Source: Chryseobacterium sp. SORGH_AS_0447 (GTDB lineage Bacteria > Bacteroidota > Bacteroidia > Flavobacteriales > Weeksellaceae). Taken from it: a stretch of 64,000 bases of DNA. Numbering within the stretch: position 1 is the first letter of the stretch; each line of letters starts with the position of its first letter. This document shows positions 15,509 to 22,766 of the stretch, one piece after another. The notes beneath the pieces are model-generated. The model ran no database searches and had not been told where the DNA came from. It saw nothing but the letters and a program-made list of their open reading frames with translations. Location: assembly GCF_030818695.1 (NCBI RefSeq), contig NZ_JAUTAR010000001.1, forward strand, positions 372,001-436,000, written 5' to 3'. Made by a program: the position numbers and the translations under genes.

Positions 15509-15553
15509 CTAATTTATCATCTTTATCAGCGCTCTTTTATGATATGCATCATA
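15509..15553 (-). promoter_or_regulatory. Crp/Fnr-type promoter, site 5 (toward KGG-repeat gene)
   Basis: Palindrome TATGATATGCATCATA (15538-15553), centred 36.5 bp upstream of the end of minus-strand TAAATTAG (15516-15509, one mismatch to TAnnTTTG). The site abuts the stop codon of Crp/Fnr paralog 3. The 5' UTR to the ATG at 15377 would be about 130 nt. Confidence 0.55.
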
Positions 15554-16150
15554 TCAATAGAAAATTTTACGGTCTTTTATCATTACAATATTGTTTTTCT
15601 CCATCAGTTTTATAGCCCGTATGGCCGTTTCCACACAGATGCCCGTAAGATTGGCCAGCTGCTGCCTCGTAAGCGGTACTTTAAAAGAAAACGGTTCCTG
15701 CTTCTTCTGATTGTACTTGAGGTAGCTCATGACCCCGATAAGCCGGTCTGCAGGATTCTGCGAAGAATTTTTCTGAAGCATGACATACTGATAATACAGA
15801 AGATCGGACATGGAAAGACATACATTCCTGTAAAGTTTCGGATAGATATCCAGCATGCTGAAAAAATTTTCCTTGCACAAACGCATCACGGTACAATGGG
15901 TTAAAGCCGTTGCACTCATCGGGTATGGTTTCTCAAGAAATAACAAGGCTTCGCCAAAACACTGCCCTTCGGACTTGATGCTTTGTATAAATTCTTTGCC
16001 GTCTTCCGTAAAATTATTTAGTTTGATCTGGCCTTCTATAATCTGATAGAAATATAAAGGCGAGTTCCCCTCGTGGAAAATAATTGTTCCCGCACTGTAC
16101 TCTCTAATCTCTGCGCCTGCGGAGAGTAAATAATTTTCGTTGATAACCAT
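15554..16150 (-). CDS. Crp/Fnr family transcriptional regulator (paralog 3)
   Basis: 198 residues: beta-roll (FHEGNSPLYFYQIIEGQIKL), dimer helix, and winged HTH (PLTRQQLANLTGICVETAIRA). Like its paralogs it has no N-terminal Cys cluster; the scattered Cys residues are not arranged for an iron-sulfur centre. It lies between the cbb3-type oxidase operon (upstream, same strand, 54-bp gap) and the KGG-repeat gene, whose operator begins right at its 3' end. It may be co-transcribed with the oxidase genes. Confidence 0.9.
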   Translation of the reverse strand: MVINENYLLSAGAEIREYSAGTIIFHEGNSPLYFYQIIEGQIKLNNFTEDGKEFIQSIKSEGQCFGEALLFLEKPYPMSATALTHCTVMRLCKENFFSMLDIYPKLYRNVCLSMSDLLYYQYVMLQKNSSQNPADRLIGVMSYLKYNQKKQEPFSFKVPLTRQQLANLTGICVETAIRAIKLMEKNNIVMIKDRKIFY

Positions 16151-16204
16151 AATAGCTGTTTTTAGATTATAATTCTATTGAGTTCTTCGTATTTCTGGGA
16201 TCCT

Positions 16205-16612
16205 TTACTGGACATTGGCACTGGTGATTTCGTAATACAGGGCCCAGCCTGCAAAAAGAATCACGATAATCCATATCCAAAAAGGGATCGTCTTCGGAGT
16301 TTCACTTCCGGTAATGAGGAAGCTTTTCTGGTTTCCTTTATCGTATGCATTGATCATTAAGGATAAAGTTCCGTCCACCACATCTTTGTTTTTTAATCCT
16401 TCAATCCGGATGGCGGGCCCGTTGGCTACCGTAAAATAAATCTTGCGGATGCCTTCCCTTCCCGTCGGCGAATGGCTTACAATGGTAAGAAGATGTTCCC
16501 CGTCCGTCAGTTTCCGGGTATCCAGATCAAAAACAATGGGAGTGTCCAGCTCTGCAATGGGCACCGGCTCTTCATCTACAAAAAGAAAAACCTTACTGCT
16601 GTCTTTAGTCAT
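16205..16612 (-). CDS. Oxidase-operon accessory protein with one C-terminal TM helix
   Basis: 135 residues. The first 100 look like a small beta-sandwich (alternating strands VFLFVDEEPVPIAELDTPIVF, HLLTIVSHSPTG, KIYFTVANGP), and residues about 108-128 are one membrane helix (WIWIIVILFAGWALYYEI). There is no N-terminal signal, so the soluble part may face the cytoplasm unless the topology is unusual. It is the last gene of the cbb3-type cluster (12 bp after the preceding gene). A role in oxidase assembly or as an extra subunit is suggested by position only. Confidence 0.6.
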   Translation of the reverse strand: MTKDSSKVFLFVDEEPVPIAELDTPIVFDLDTRKLTDGEHLLTIVSHSPTGREGIRKIYFTVANGPAIRIEGLKNKDVVDGTLSLMINAYDKGNQKSFLITGSETPKTIPFWIWIIVILFAGWALYYEITSANVQ

Positions 16613-16624
16613 ACGTTTTTATTT

Positions 16625-16885
16625 TCATTGTAAAAAGGAATGCTTGATGTGGTCTTTACTTTTCTCACCCGGCTGTACGAGATACTTCACCGTATAGTAA
16701 AAGGCGACCAGCGTTATCAGTATCACAATTCCTACGATAAACCAGTCCCAGTCGCTTTCCGGACCTACACCATGGGTAAGGTCTTTCGTGATTTCAGGCT
16801 GCTGGCTCTTGCATGCGTCGCAGGCTGAAATATATGTTGCTGCAAGCATGAGAACCGCAGTCAGTATTTTTTTTAATTTTTCCAT
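16625..16885 (-). CDS. Small membrane-anchored Cys-containing protein of the oxidase operon
   Basis: 86 residues. A signal or anchor segment ends at ISACDAC (lipobox-like Cys at 22 and a second Cys at 25), then comes a short polar part and one TM helix (about 49-69), and a basic tail. It resembles the small subunit that accompanies cbb3-type oxidases (CcoQ/CcoH class) in size and position, but not clearly in sequence. It is tightly placed 2 bp after the ccoO-like gene. Confidence 0.6.
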   Translation of the reverse strand: MEKLKKILTAVLMLAATYISACDACKSQQPEITKDLTHGVGPESDWDWFIVGIVILITLVAFYYTVKYLVQPGEKSKDHIKHSFLQ

Positions 16886-16887
16886 AT

Positions 16888-17889
16888 CTATTTTATTTTA
16901 TCCATAATTACTTTTACTTCTTCCAGTGTCACTTTTTTGGCGTTATTGCCCCAGCTCGTCCTTTCATGATTGATCACTGCGGTAACGTCTTCCGGTGTAA
17001 AGTTCGCATTGGTTCCTACCGGAGGCATGGTGGCAAATTCCGGACGGGGGTCGTACCCTTTCATAATGATCGTTACGTAAAGTTCAAGATCGCCGCCGGT
17101 AACGACAGGGCTTCCTTTCAACGGCGGGAATGCACCGGGAACCCCTTCCCCGTTGGCCTGATGGCACGATGCACAGTTGGCCGTAAACAATTCCCCGCCA
17201 TCCGGCAGGTTTCCGCCACCGGAACCTCCGCCGCCCTCTTCTTTTTTAGGCTGCTTGTACAGAAATTCCGGAACAATCGATTTATCGGTATAATCGGTCT
17301 GCTTCAGAGATTTGAGGTACGCAACCAGCTGCAAAGCCTTCGGAGTAGCCACTATTTTTTTTCTTTTGTTCTTTAAAAACCGTTCAGGCACCTTTACTTC
17401 TACATCTCCCGGCTGCAGATAATCCCTTTCGATAAAAAGAAATTCATAGGAAGGCATAATTGATGCTTCAATGGCTGCTCTCGGGTTGAAGAGGTGGATC
17501 AGGTGCCACTCTGCGCTCGGCTGCCGTTCCCCTACACTCGTCAGGTCCGGCCCTGCCCTTTGCGTACCCATGAGATTGGCGGTATTTCTCCAGAAGTCCG
17601 TTCTTCTGTTTATCGCATAATCTGCCGGGATGCTCGGTCTTTTCCCGAATACATTATCCATTTCCACATTTCTTACCTGCTGGGTATGGCAGGCTACACA
17701 TCCGTTTTCGATGTACACCATTTTTCCGGCCCTCTCCTCTTTTGTCAGGACTTTGGCCTGCCTGGGCAACGGCTGGTTGATCGCCTGGTTTTCCATGGCT
17801 GGAATAATGGCAATGTAAAACGTAAGGAAAAGAAAAAGGCCAAGTGCCGCCCCGAAAAGGATCCTGTGATCATTTAATAGCCTCATCAT
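16888..17889 (-). CDS. ccoO: CcoO-type cytochrome c fused to a second cytochrome c domain
   Basis: 333 residues. An N-terminal membrane anchor (about 10-30) is followed by a CcoO/FixO-like domain with heme motif CVACH (64-68, then TQQVRNVEMD). After a Gly-rich linker (219-227) comes a second cytochrome c domain with CASCH (239-243) and a probable axial Met at 288 (MPPVG). In cbb3 oxidases CcoO is mono-heme and CcoP carries two further hemes. Here a CcoO plus half-CcoP fusion probably delivers electrons to CcoN. The gene starts 8 bp after ccoN. Confidence 0.85.
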   Translation of the reverse strand: MMRLLNDHRILFGAALGLFLFLTFYIAIIPAMENQAINQPLPRQAKVLTKEERAGKMVYIENGCVACHTQQVRNVEMDNVFGKRPSIPADYAINRRTDFWRNTANLMGTQRAGPDLTSVGERQPSAEWHLIHLFNPRAAIEASIMPSYEFLFIERDYLQPGDVEVKVPERFLKNKRKKIVATPKALQLVAYLKSLKQTDYTDKSIVPEFLYKQPKKEEGGGGSGGGNLPDGGELFTANCASCHQANGEGVPGAFPPLKGSPVVTGGDLELYVTIIMKGYDPRPEFATMPPVGTNANFTPEDVTAVINHERTSWGNNAKKVTLEEVKVIMDKIK

Positions 17890-17897
17890 TCAAATTT

Positions 17898-19649
17898 TTA
17901 AGAATTAAACTCTGTATTTCCAAACTGTCTTTTGGCAGCCAATACTTCGGCGGGAGTCTTTGGAACCCGTACACTTTCTTTCTTCCGGACCATGCAGTAG
18001 AAGTTGTAAGCAAAAATGAGATGGGAAATCCACATGAAAGTGCCTCCGATAGCCCTCCAGAGCCAAAACGGGAACATATTGATCACTCCGTCTATGAAAG
18101 GCTTTTTCTTCATCCACATCAGACCAGTCTCGGTACCGCCGATCATTAAGGCAATCACGTACATCAGCAGACCGATCAGCGCCAGCCAGAAATGGATCCC
18201 CACCAGCAATTTAGGAGGTTCTTTTCCGGTAAGCCTCGGGATCAGGGTGTAGGAGAATGCCCAGATCATAAAGGTGATGATCCCGTACATCGTTAAATGC
18301 GAATGGGAAACCGTAAAGTCCGTGAAATGCCAGAGCAGATTGGTATACCTGAATGCTTCCACAGTTCCCTGTAATGATCCTGTGAAGTAAAAGATAATCG
18401 ACATAAAATAAAAAGGCAGCGTATAGCTTGTTTTAAGCTGGTACCAGGCTCCGTTGAAGGTCATAATAAAATTGGTTGTTCCTGCCGCAACGGGAATCAG
18501 CATTCCGACACTGGCGATAATGGCTGTTGTCTGAAGTCTCCACGGGATGGCACTGAATATGAAATGGTGGGTCCCGATTAAAGTATAAAAGAACGTATGC
18601 GACCAGAATGCCAGTGCGCCAAGGCTGTAAGAGTAAATGGGCTTATTCAGCTGCTGGGGAAGAAAATAATACATAAGCCCAAGATTGATCATCATAAACC
18701 ACATTCCGATCGCCTGGTGCATATAATATCCCTGGGTAATGGTTTCCCCGACACCGTTTTGCCATACCGGGATATAACCGACCAGAATCACGATGATGAT
18801 AAACATAAATCCTGAAATCACATACCAGTTCGATATATAAATTTCTTTTACAATCCGTTTCACCACCGGCCTGAATAGGTTGTGTGTGGAAAAAGCTATC
18901 CCGATCCCGAAGGTAATCATGATTGGCCAGATGTATTCGCGATATTCTCCACCGCCATTATTCACGCCTGCCAACAGCGATATCGTTCCGGCAAGTACCG
19001 CAGCATTGATTAAAATTAAAGAAATATACCCCTGCCGGATGTTATAGTTCTCTACATTGCTTACCCGGGTTACGACGTAGTATGACAGGCCAACCATCGC
19101 CAGTGATGCCCAACCCCAAAATACGGCATTGGTATGCGCAGGACGAAGCCTTCCGAAGCTTAGCCAGCCCGTATGCTCTACGTCGGGGACAACATATTTT
19201 ATTCCTGCATATAGCCCGAAGGTAGTCCCGATCACCAGCCATGCAATTGCCGTCCCCAAAAACCACAGGATCAACCGGGTAAGCTCCGGAGAGATGTACT
19301 TGATGAATGAAGAATTTCTTCTTTTGGTGGGGAAGATCCTGAACTCCTCAACGGAATTAATGTTGCGGATCACACCTTTTGTATCTGATGGCGGCAGGTT
19401 TCCCGATAGTTGGTTTTCAGGCTGGTCCTGCTCAGCTTCCCTTAGTTGTTTTTCGTACTCAGCGCGTTCTTCCGGCGAAAGATTCCACCGTTTTTTTTCG
19501 GCTTCAAGCCACTCCCTCTGCTTCAGAATATTGGAGTAAATAGATAAAAATTTCAGGACCACGATAACCAGTCCGGCAACGATGATGATTAGCATCAGTG
19601 CTAAAGTAAGCTGAATTCCGGTCTGATTAAACAATGGCGAGTCTGCCAT
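17898..19649 (-). CDS. ccoN: cbb3-type heme-copper oxidase subunit I, divergent
   Basis: 583 residues, 12 or so TM helices after an extra N-terminal helix and a charged 80-residue insert (about 40-120). The ligand set is visible: H172 (low-spin heme b), H311, H361 and H362 (CuB), and H449 and H451 (high-spin and low-spin hemes). Tyr355 lies six residues before H361, as in the cross-linked Tyr of oxygen-reducing CcoN, which argues against a nitric oxide reductase. The usual FEGP glutamate appears as Gln (LQGT, Q427). With the downstream c-type subunit this forms a terminal oxidase for low oxygen. Confidence 0.88.
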   Translation of the reverse strand: MADSPLFNQTGIQLTLALMLIIIVAGLVIVVLKFLSIYSNILKQREWLEAEKKRWNLSPEERAEYEKQLREAEQDQPENQLSGNLPPSDTKGVIRNINSVEEFRIFPTKRRNSSFIKYISPELTRLILWFLGTAIAWLVIGTTFGLYAGIKYVVPDVEHTGWLSFGRLRPAHTNAVFWGWASLAMVGLSYYVVTRVSNVENYNIRQGYISLILINAAVLAGTISLLAGVNNGGGEYREYIWPIMITFGIGIAFSTHNLFRPVVKRIVKEIYISNWYVISGFMFIIIVILVGYIPVWQNGVGETITQGYYMHQAIGMWFMMINLGLMYYFLPQQLNKPIYSYSLGALAFWSHTFFYTLIGTHHFIFSAIPWRLQTTAIIASVGMLIPVAAGTTNFIMTFNGAWYQLKTSYTLPFYFMSIIFYFTGSLQGTVEAFRYTNLLWHFTDFTVSHSHLTMYGIITFMIWAFSYTLIPRLTGKEPPKLLVGIHFWLALIGLLMYVIALMIGGTETGLMWMKKKPFIDGVINMFPFWLWRAIGGTFMWISHLIFAYNFYCMVRKKESVRVPKTPAEVLAAKRQFGNTEFNS

Positions 19650-19779
19650 AACAAAAATGAATATGGATTAATGATTAAACCTGATAAGAATTTCCTGAAG
19701 ATCCCATTCCGCATGAGGATAGCATCATCCTGCGCTCCCGCAATTACGGAAACGTGTAAGGAAATGTATGTAAAATGGA

Positions 19780-19998
19780 TTATCTGCTGTTTTTAATAGA
19801 ATCGACATCGTAAGATGCACTGTCCATGGGCAATGTTTCATCACCGGTATCAGGAGTAACGGGAGCTGTTCCTGAAACCATGCTGTCTCCTGTATTGATG
19901 TTATCTGAATGGGTGGGCTGAGGCTGGGTCTGCTGCTGCTTGGTGCAACTGACGACAAGACTTCCTGCAAGTACTGCCAGTACAAATAGTGATTTCAT
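19780..19998 (-). CDS. Small lipoprotein upstream of the oxidase operon
   Basis: 72 residues: signal peptide with lipobox VVSC, then a polar Gln/Thr/Pro/Asp-rich tail. It is similar in size and composition to the lipoprotein at 8496-8696. It has a perfect TACCTTTG -7 element and a Crp/Fnr-type site. No terminator separates it from ccoN (130-bp gap, in which I see only a weak inverted repeat), so the promoter may also drive the oxidase genes. Function unknown. Confidence 0.7.
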   Translation of the reverse strand: MKSLFVLAVLAGSLVVSCTKQQQTQPQPTHSDNINTGDSMVSGTAPVTPDTGDETLPMDSASYDVDSIKNSR

Positions 19999-20026
19999 AA
20001 TATTAAATTTAGTGATAGTGTGTATT

Positions 20027-20071
20027 CAAAGGTATAGCTATGTAACAGGTTATTTTATGACTCCTATCATA
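20027..20071 (-). promoter_or_regulatory. Crp/Fnr-type promoter, site 6 (lipoprotein and oxidase genes)
   Basis: TATGACTCCTATCATA (20056-20071), centred 36.5 bp upstream of the end of minus-strand TACCTTTG (20034-20027), a perfect TAnnTTTG identical to the -7 element of site 1. Predicted start about 25 bp before the lipoprotein ATG. Confidence 0.7.
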
Positions 20072-20115
20072 TAAAACATTTTTATGGTTAAATTTTTAAT
20101 CAAGGATGATTTTAA

Positions 20116-20144
20116 ATAAAAAAACTCCTCAAAGAAGAGGAGTT
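20116..20144 (-). terminator. Terminator of the 20182-20787 gene
   Basis: Stem AACTCCTC/GAGGAGTT (20123-20130 with 20137-20144), followed by seven T and then ATTT on the minus strand. Confidence 0.8.
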
Positions 20145-20181
20145 AAAGAAAAGTAAAATGGTCTGAAAAAAATTAATATGC

Positions 20182-20787
20182 CTATTTAAAATCCAGCAGC
20201 CCTTCGGCCAGAATTTTCCATTGAATTTTGCTGAATCCGAAGATTCCGCCTATCCCGATGAAGAAATTTCTTATCTTATCTGTAATGCCGACCTTGAAAT
20301 TCGGTCTTTCGTTTCTTCCGTAGATGCCCGCTTTTAAGATATTGCCTTTTTTCGAGATCATGATGTTTGAGGTGGCTGCAGGGCTGTAAAAATGGGCAAT
20401 ATTTGATCTCCGCTTATTCGGTTCCTTTGAAGGCCGGCACATGATCAGGTAAGATTCGCTGCGTCCTGTGTCTCTGTGGGAGATATTGACGATCTCCACC
20501 CAATCGTATCCCTTTCCTTCTTTAGTTCCTGGGCCGGGAATCTCTATTCGTATAAAATCTCCTTTTTTAGGAATTCGGTCTATAGGTTCTCCCGAAGCAT
20601 CAAAAAGCTTAAAATCTGCCGATGCTTTTCCACAGTAGTCCTTCCATTTATTAATGGAAAAAAAACGTTCTTTCAGTACATCAAATTTTGAATTTATTTC
20701 CAGGGATGTAAATTTCCTGGTACTTTCAGTATCATGGAATCCTCCTCTCTTCTGAAGGGGAACTCCCGGAATCTGTTTCGGCTTCAT
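20182..20787 (-). CDS. Hypothetical cytosolic protein under Crp/Fnr-type promoter
   Basis: 201 residues, no signal peptide. The sequence alternates strands and helices (FKLFDASGEPIDRIPKKGDF, WVEIVNISHRDTGRSESYLI), with a basic, partly hydrophobic C-terminal half (FFIGIGGIFGFSKIQWKILAEGLL) that could be one membrane-associated segment. I do not recognise the family. The transcript is well delimited: a perfect TAAATTTG -7 element with a Crp/Fnr site upstream and a terminator downstream, so it is a single-gene unit of the low-oxygen/stress regulon. Confidence 0.65.
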   Translation of the reverse strand: MKPKQIPGVPLQKRGGFHDTESTRKFTSLEINSKFDVLKERFFSINKWKDYCGKASADFKLFDASGEPIDRIPKKGDFIRIEIPGPGTKEGKGYDWVEIVNISHRDTGRSESYLIMCRPSKEPNKRRSNIAHFYSPAATSNIMISKKGNILKAGIYGRNERPNFKVGITDKIRNFFIGIGGIFGFSKIQWKILAEGLLDFK

Positions 20788-20811
20788 ATTCTCTGCGTTG
20801 TAGTGTATTTA

Positions 20812-20856
20812 CAAATTTACTTTCCACTGCTGTAAATAATTATGAGCAGAATCACA
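20812..20856 (-). promoter_or_regulatory. Crp/Fnr-type promoter, site 7
   Basis: TATGAGCAGAATCACA (20841-20856), centred exactly 36.5 bp upstream of the end of the perfect minus-strand -7 element TAAATTTG (20819-20812). Predicted start about 21 bp before the ATG at 20787. Confidence 0.6.
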
Positions 20857-20982
20857 AGATCCGGCGTTCAATGCCTTCTTGATTCTAATCATACAATTTT
20901 CATTTATTAATTACGAAATTCGGTTTACTGATTCACAAAAAACTTCCGCCAATTCTGTTTTGTCATGGAAGAATGAAGCGTT

Positions 20983-21387
20983 ATGAATATGAAAAAGAAT
21001 TTTTTTGACAGGTTTTCAAATCGGGTATCGTGCTTTGCGGGAAGTGCCGAAGCTTTTATCGGCGCAGTTCTCATTGTCATTATCTGGGCTGCCATAGGCC
21101 CGCTGTTTGGGTTTTCCCAAATCTGGCAGCTCATCATCAATACAACGACTACCATCGTTACTTTTTTAATGGTTTTTCTTATTCAGAAAGCACAGAATAA
21201 AGATTCTAAAGCAATCCAGATTAAGCTGAACGAACTTATCACAACCCATGAAAAAGCCAGCAACCGGATGGTAGATATCGAAGACCTGACAGAAGCGGAA
21301 CTGGACGAACTTCACAAGCTGTATGAGAAATTCGGAAAGGCCCGCGAAAAAAGAAAATCCGGGAATCAGGTAAAAGCAAAATTATAA
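20983..21387 (+). CDS. Low-affinity iron permease family membrane protein
   Basis: 134 residues; ATG at 20983, or the second Met at 20989. It contains two TM helices (about 20-41 and 47-68) with the family signature WAAIGPLFGFSQIWQLIINT followed by TTTIVTFLMVFLIQKAQN, then a charged helical tail. The family is named for yeast Fet4-like transporters. In bacteria the short single-domain members are not proven iron transporters. It starts a plus-strand run with the CinA-like, SDR and amylase genes (spacings 68, 30 and 9 bp). Confidence 0.8.
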   Translation: MNMKKNFFDRFSNRVSCFAGSAEAFIGAVLIVIIWAAIGPLFGFSQIWQLIINTTTTIVTFLMVFLIQKAQNKDSKAIQIKLNELITTHEKASNRMVDIEDLTEAELDELHKLYEKFGKAREKRKSGNQVKAKL

Positions 21388-21455
21388 TATCAGCAATGGG
21401 GCTATTTTTTTAAGGTATTCCCTGAATTTTTTATGTACCACCAAAATATATTGAT

Positions 21456-21974
21456 ATGAACCTCCAGAAAGATTTATTAGAAAGTATCGGAAACTATCTG
21501 CAGGCATCCGAAGAAACCGTTGCTACCGCAGAGAGTGTTACTGCGGGGTTTTTACAGTTCTCTTTTTCGCAGATCAAAGACGCCTCGAAGATTTTCAAAG
21601 GCGGGATTACGGTTTACACCCTGAAAGAAAAAGTGAAATTTTTAGACATTGACGAAAAGGAAGCGGAAGCATGTGACTGTGTTTCGCAGAATATTTCGGA
21701 TACCATGGCACTGAACGTTGCCAGATCATTCGGTACCGACTGGGGAATGGCCATTACAGGCTATGCTACCCCCGTCGAGGAATCGGATTTTAAATTATTT
21801 GCCTATTTCTCCTTTGCTTATAAAGGCGAGGTAGTCCTTTCCCGGAAAATGGACCTCAATGCCCGAAAAGACTCCATCAGCGCACAGCTGTGCTACAGCG
21901 AATTTATGCTGGAATGCCTGAAAGTTGAAATCGAAAATCAGCAGATCCGGCGGCAGGAGGAAGAAGAACATTAA
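21456..21974 (+). CDS. CinA C-terminal-domain protein (PncC-like nicotinamide-nucleotide amidase)
   Basis: 172 residues covering the stand-alone CinA C-terminal domain. Family signatures are TVATAESVTAGFLQFSFSQI at the N terminus, KGGITVYTLKEK, VSQNISDTMALNVA, and AITGYATP (usually AITGIAGP). PncC members deamidate NMN to nicotinate mononucleotide in the pyridine nucleotide salvage cycle. The TGIAG to TGYAT change near the active site makes catalysis on NMN uncertain. The C terminus is Glu/Arg-rich. Likely co-transcribed with the SDR and amylase genes. Confidence 0.8.
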   Translation: MNLQKDLLESIGNYLQASEETVATAESVTAGFLQFSFSQIKDASKIFKGGITVYTLKEKVKFLDIDEKEAEACDCVSQNISDTMALNVARSFGTDWGMAITGYATPVEESDFKLFAYFSFAYKGEVVLSRKMDLNARKDSISAQLCYSEFMLECLKVEIENQQIRRQEEEEH

Positions 21975-22004
21975 AACCACCATCAACACCACAAAATATT
22001 ATTT

Positions 22005-22757
22005 ATGGAAAATTTACAGCTAAAAGACAAAAACGTATTCATTACGGGGGCTGCCAGCGGCATCGGAAAAGCAACGGCTCTGTTGTTTGCCAGAGAAGGT
22101 GCCCATATTTCCTTTATTCATTACCACGACAGGGAAAATGCGGAGACTACTGAAAACGAAATAAAAGCTTTGGGAAGGAAAGTCCTGTGCTTCGACGGGG
22201 ACATCAATGATGTGGAATTTTGTGAAAATGCCGTAGAAAAAACCGTTTCGGAGTTCGGAGGCATCGATATTCTCATCAACAATGCCGGGACGCAGTTTCC
22301 GTCGGAAAGCATTACGGAACTGGAAGAAGAAGAGGTTAGAAAAACATTCAATTCCAATATTATCGGAATGATTTTGCTGACGAAAGCGGTATTTCCTTAC
22401 CTTAAGCAGGGAAGTTCAATCATTAATACGACATCGGCTGTCGCTTATCTCGGTCACGAACAGTTGGTAGATTATTCGGCTACGAAAGGAGCTATTGTTT
22501 CCTTTACACGATCCCTGGCTTTGCAGGCCAAATCGAAGGGAATCCGCGTCAATGCCGTAGCACCCGGGCCTGTGGCAACACCGCTTACCGAAAAAACGTT
22601 CGGAGACGAGGAAGAAGATTACAGCAAGCCGCCACTGGAGCGTAATGCCTCTACCGATGAAATCGCGACCTGCTTTTTATTTTTGGCTACGGATGCTTCT
22701 GTACAAATGACCGGACAGGTGCTGCACCCCAACGGAGGATCGATTGTTAACGGATAA
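22005..22757 (+). CDS. SDR family oxidoreductase
   Basis: 250 residues, a classical SDR: TGAASGIG cofactor loop (14-21), NNAG, a Ser in TTSAVAYL, and the catalytic YSATK. The sequence PGPVATPL and the C-terminal TGQVLHPNGG are typical of the stress-associated SDR branch (general stress protein 39-like) that uses NAD(P)H. The substrate is unknown. It lies 30 bp after the CinA-like gene and 9 bp before the amylase. Confidence 0.85.
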   Translation: MENLQLKDKNVFITGAASGIGKATALLFAREGAHISFIHYHDRENAETTENEIKALGRKVLCFDGDINDVEFCENAVEKTVSEFGGIDILINNAGTQFPSESITELEEEEVRKTFNSNIIGMILLTKAVFPYLKQGSSIINTTSAVAYLGHEQLVDYSATKGAIVSFTRSLALQAKSKGIRVNAVAPGPVATPLTEKTFGDEEEDYSKPPLERNASTDEIATCFLFLATDASVQMTGQVLHPNGGSIVNG

Positions 22758-22766
22758 AATTAAGGA

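Noticed and set aside
17898-19649. CcoN-like protein as a nitric oxide reductase
   Set aside because: Tyr355 six residues before the CuB His pair and the CcoO-type partner indicate an oxygen reductase; the Glu-to-Gln change alone is not enough.
20878-20893. CTTGATTCTAATCATA as an eighth Crp/Fnr site
   Set aside because: Two mismatches to TRTGA and no -7-like box at 36-38 bp on either strand.
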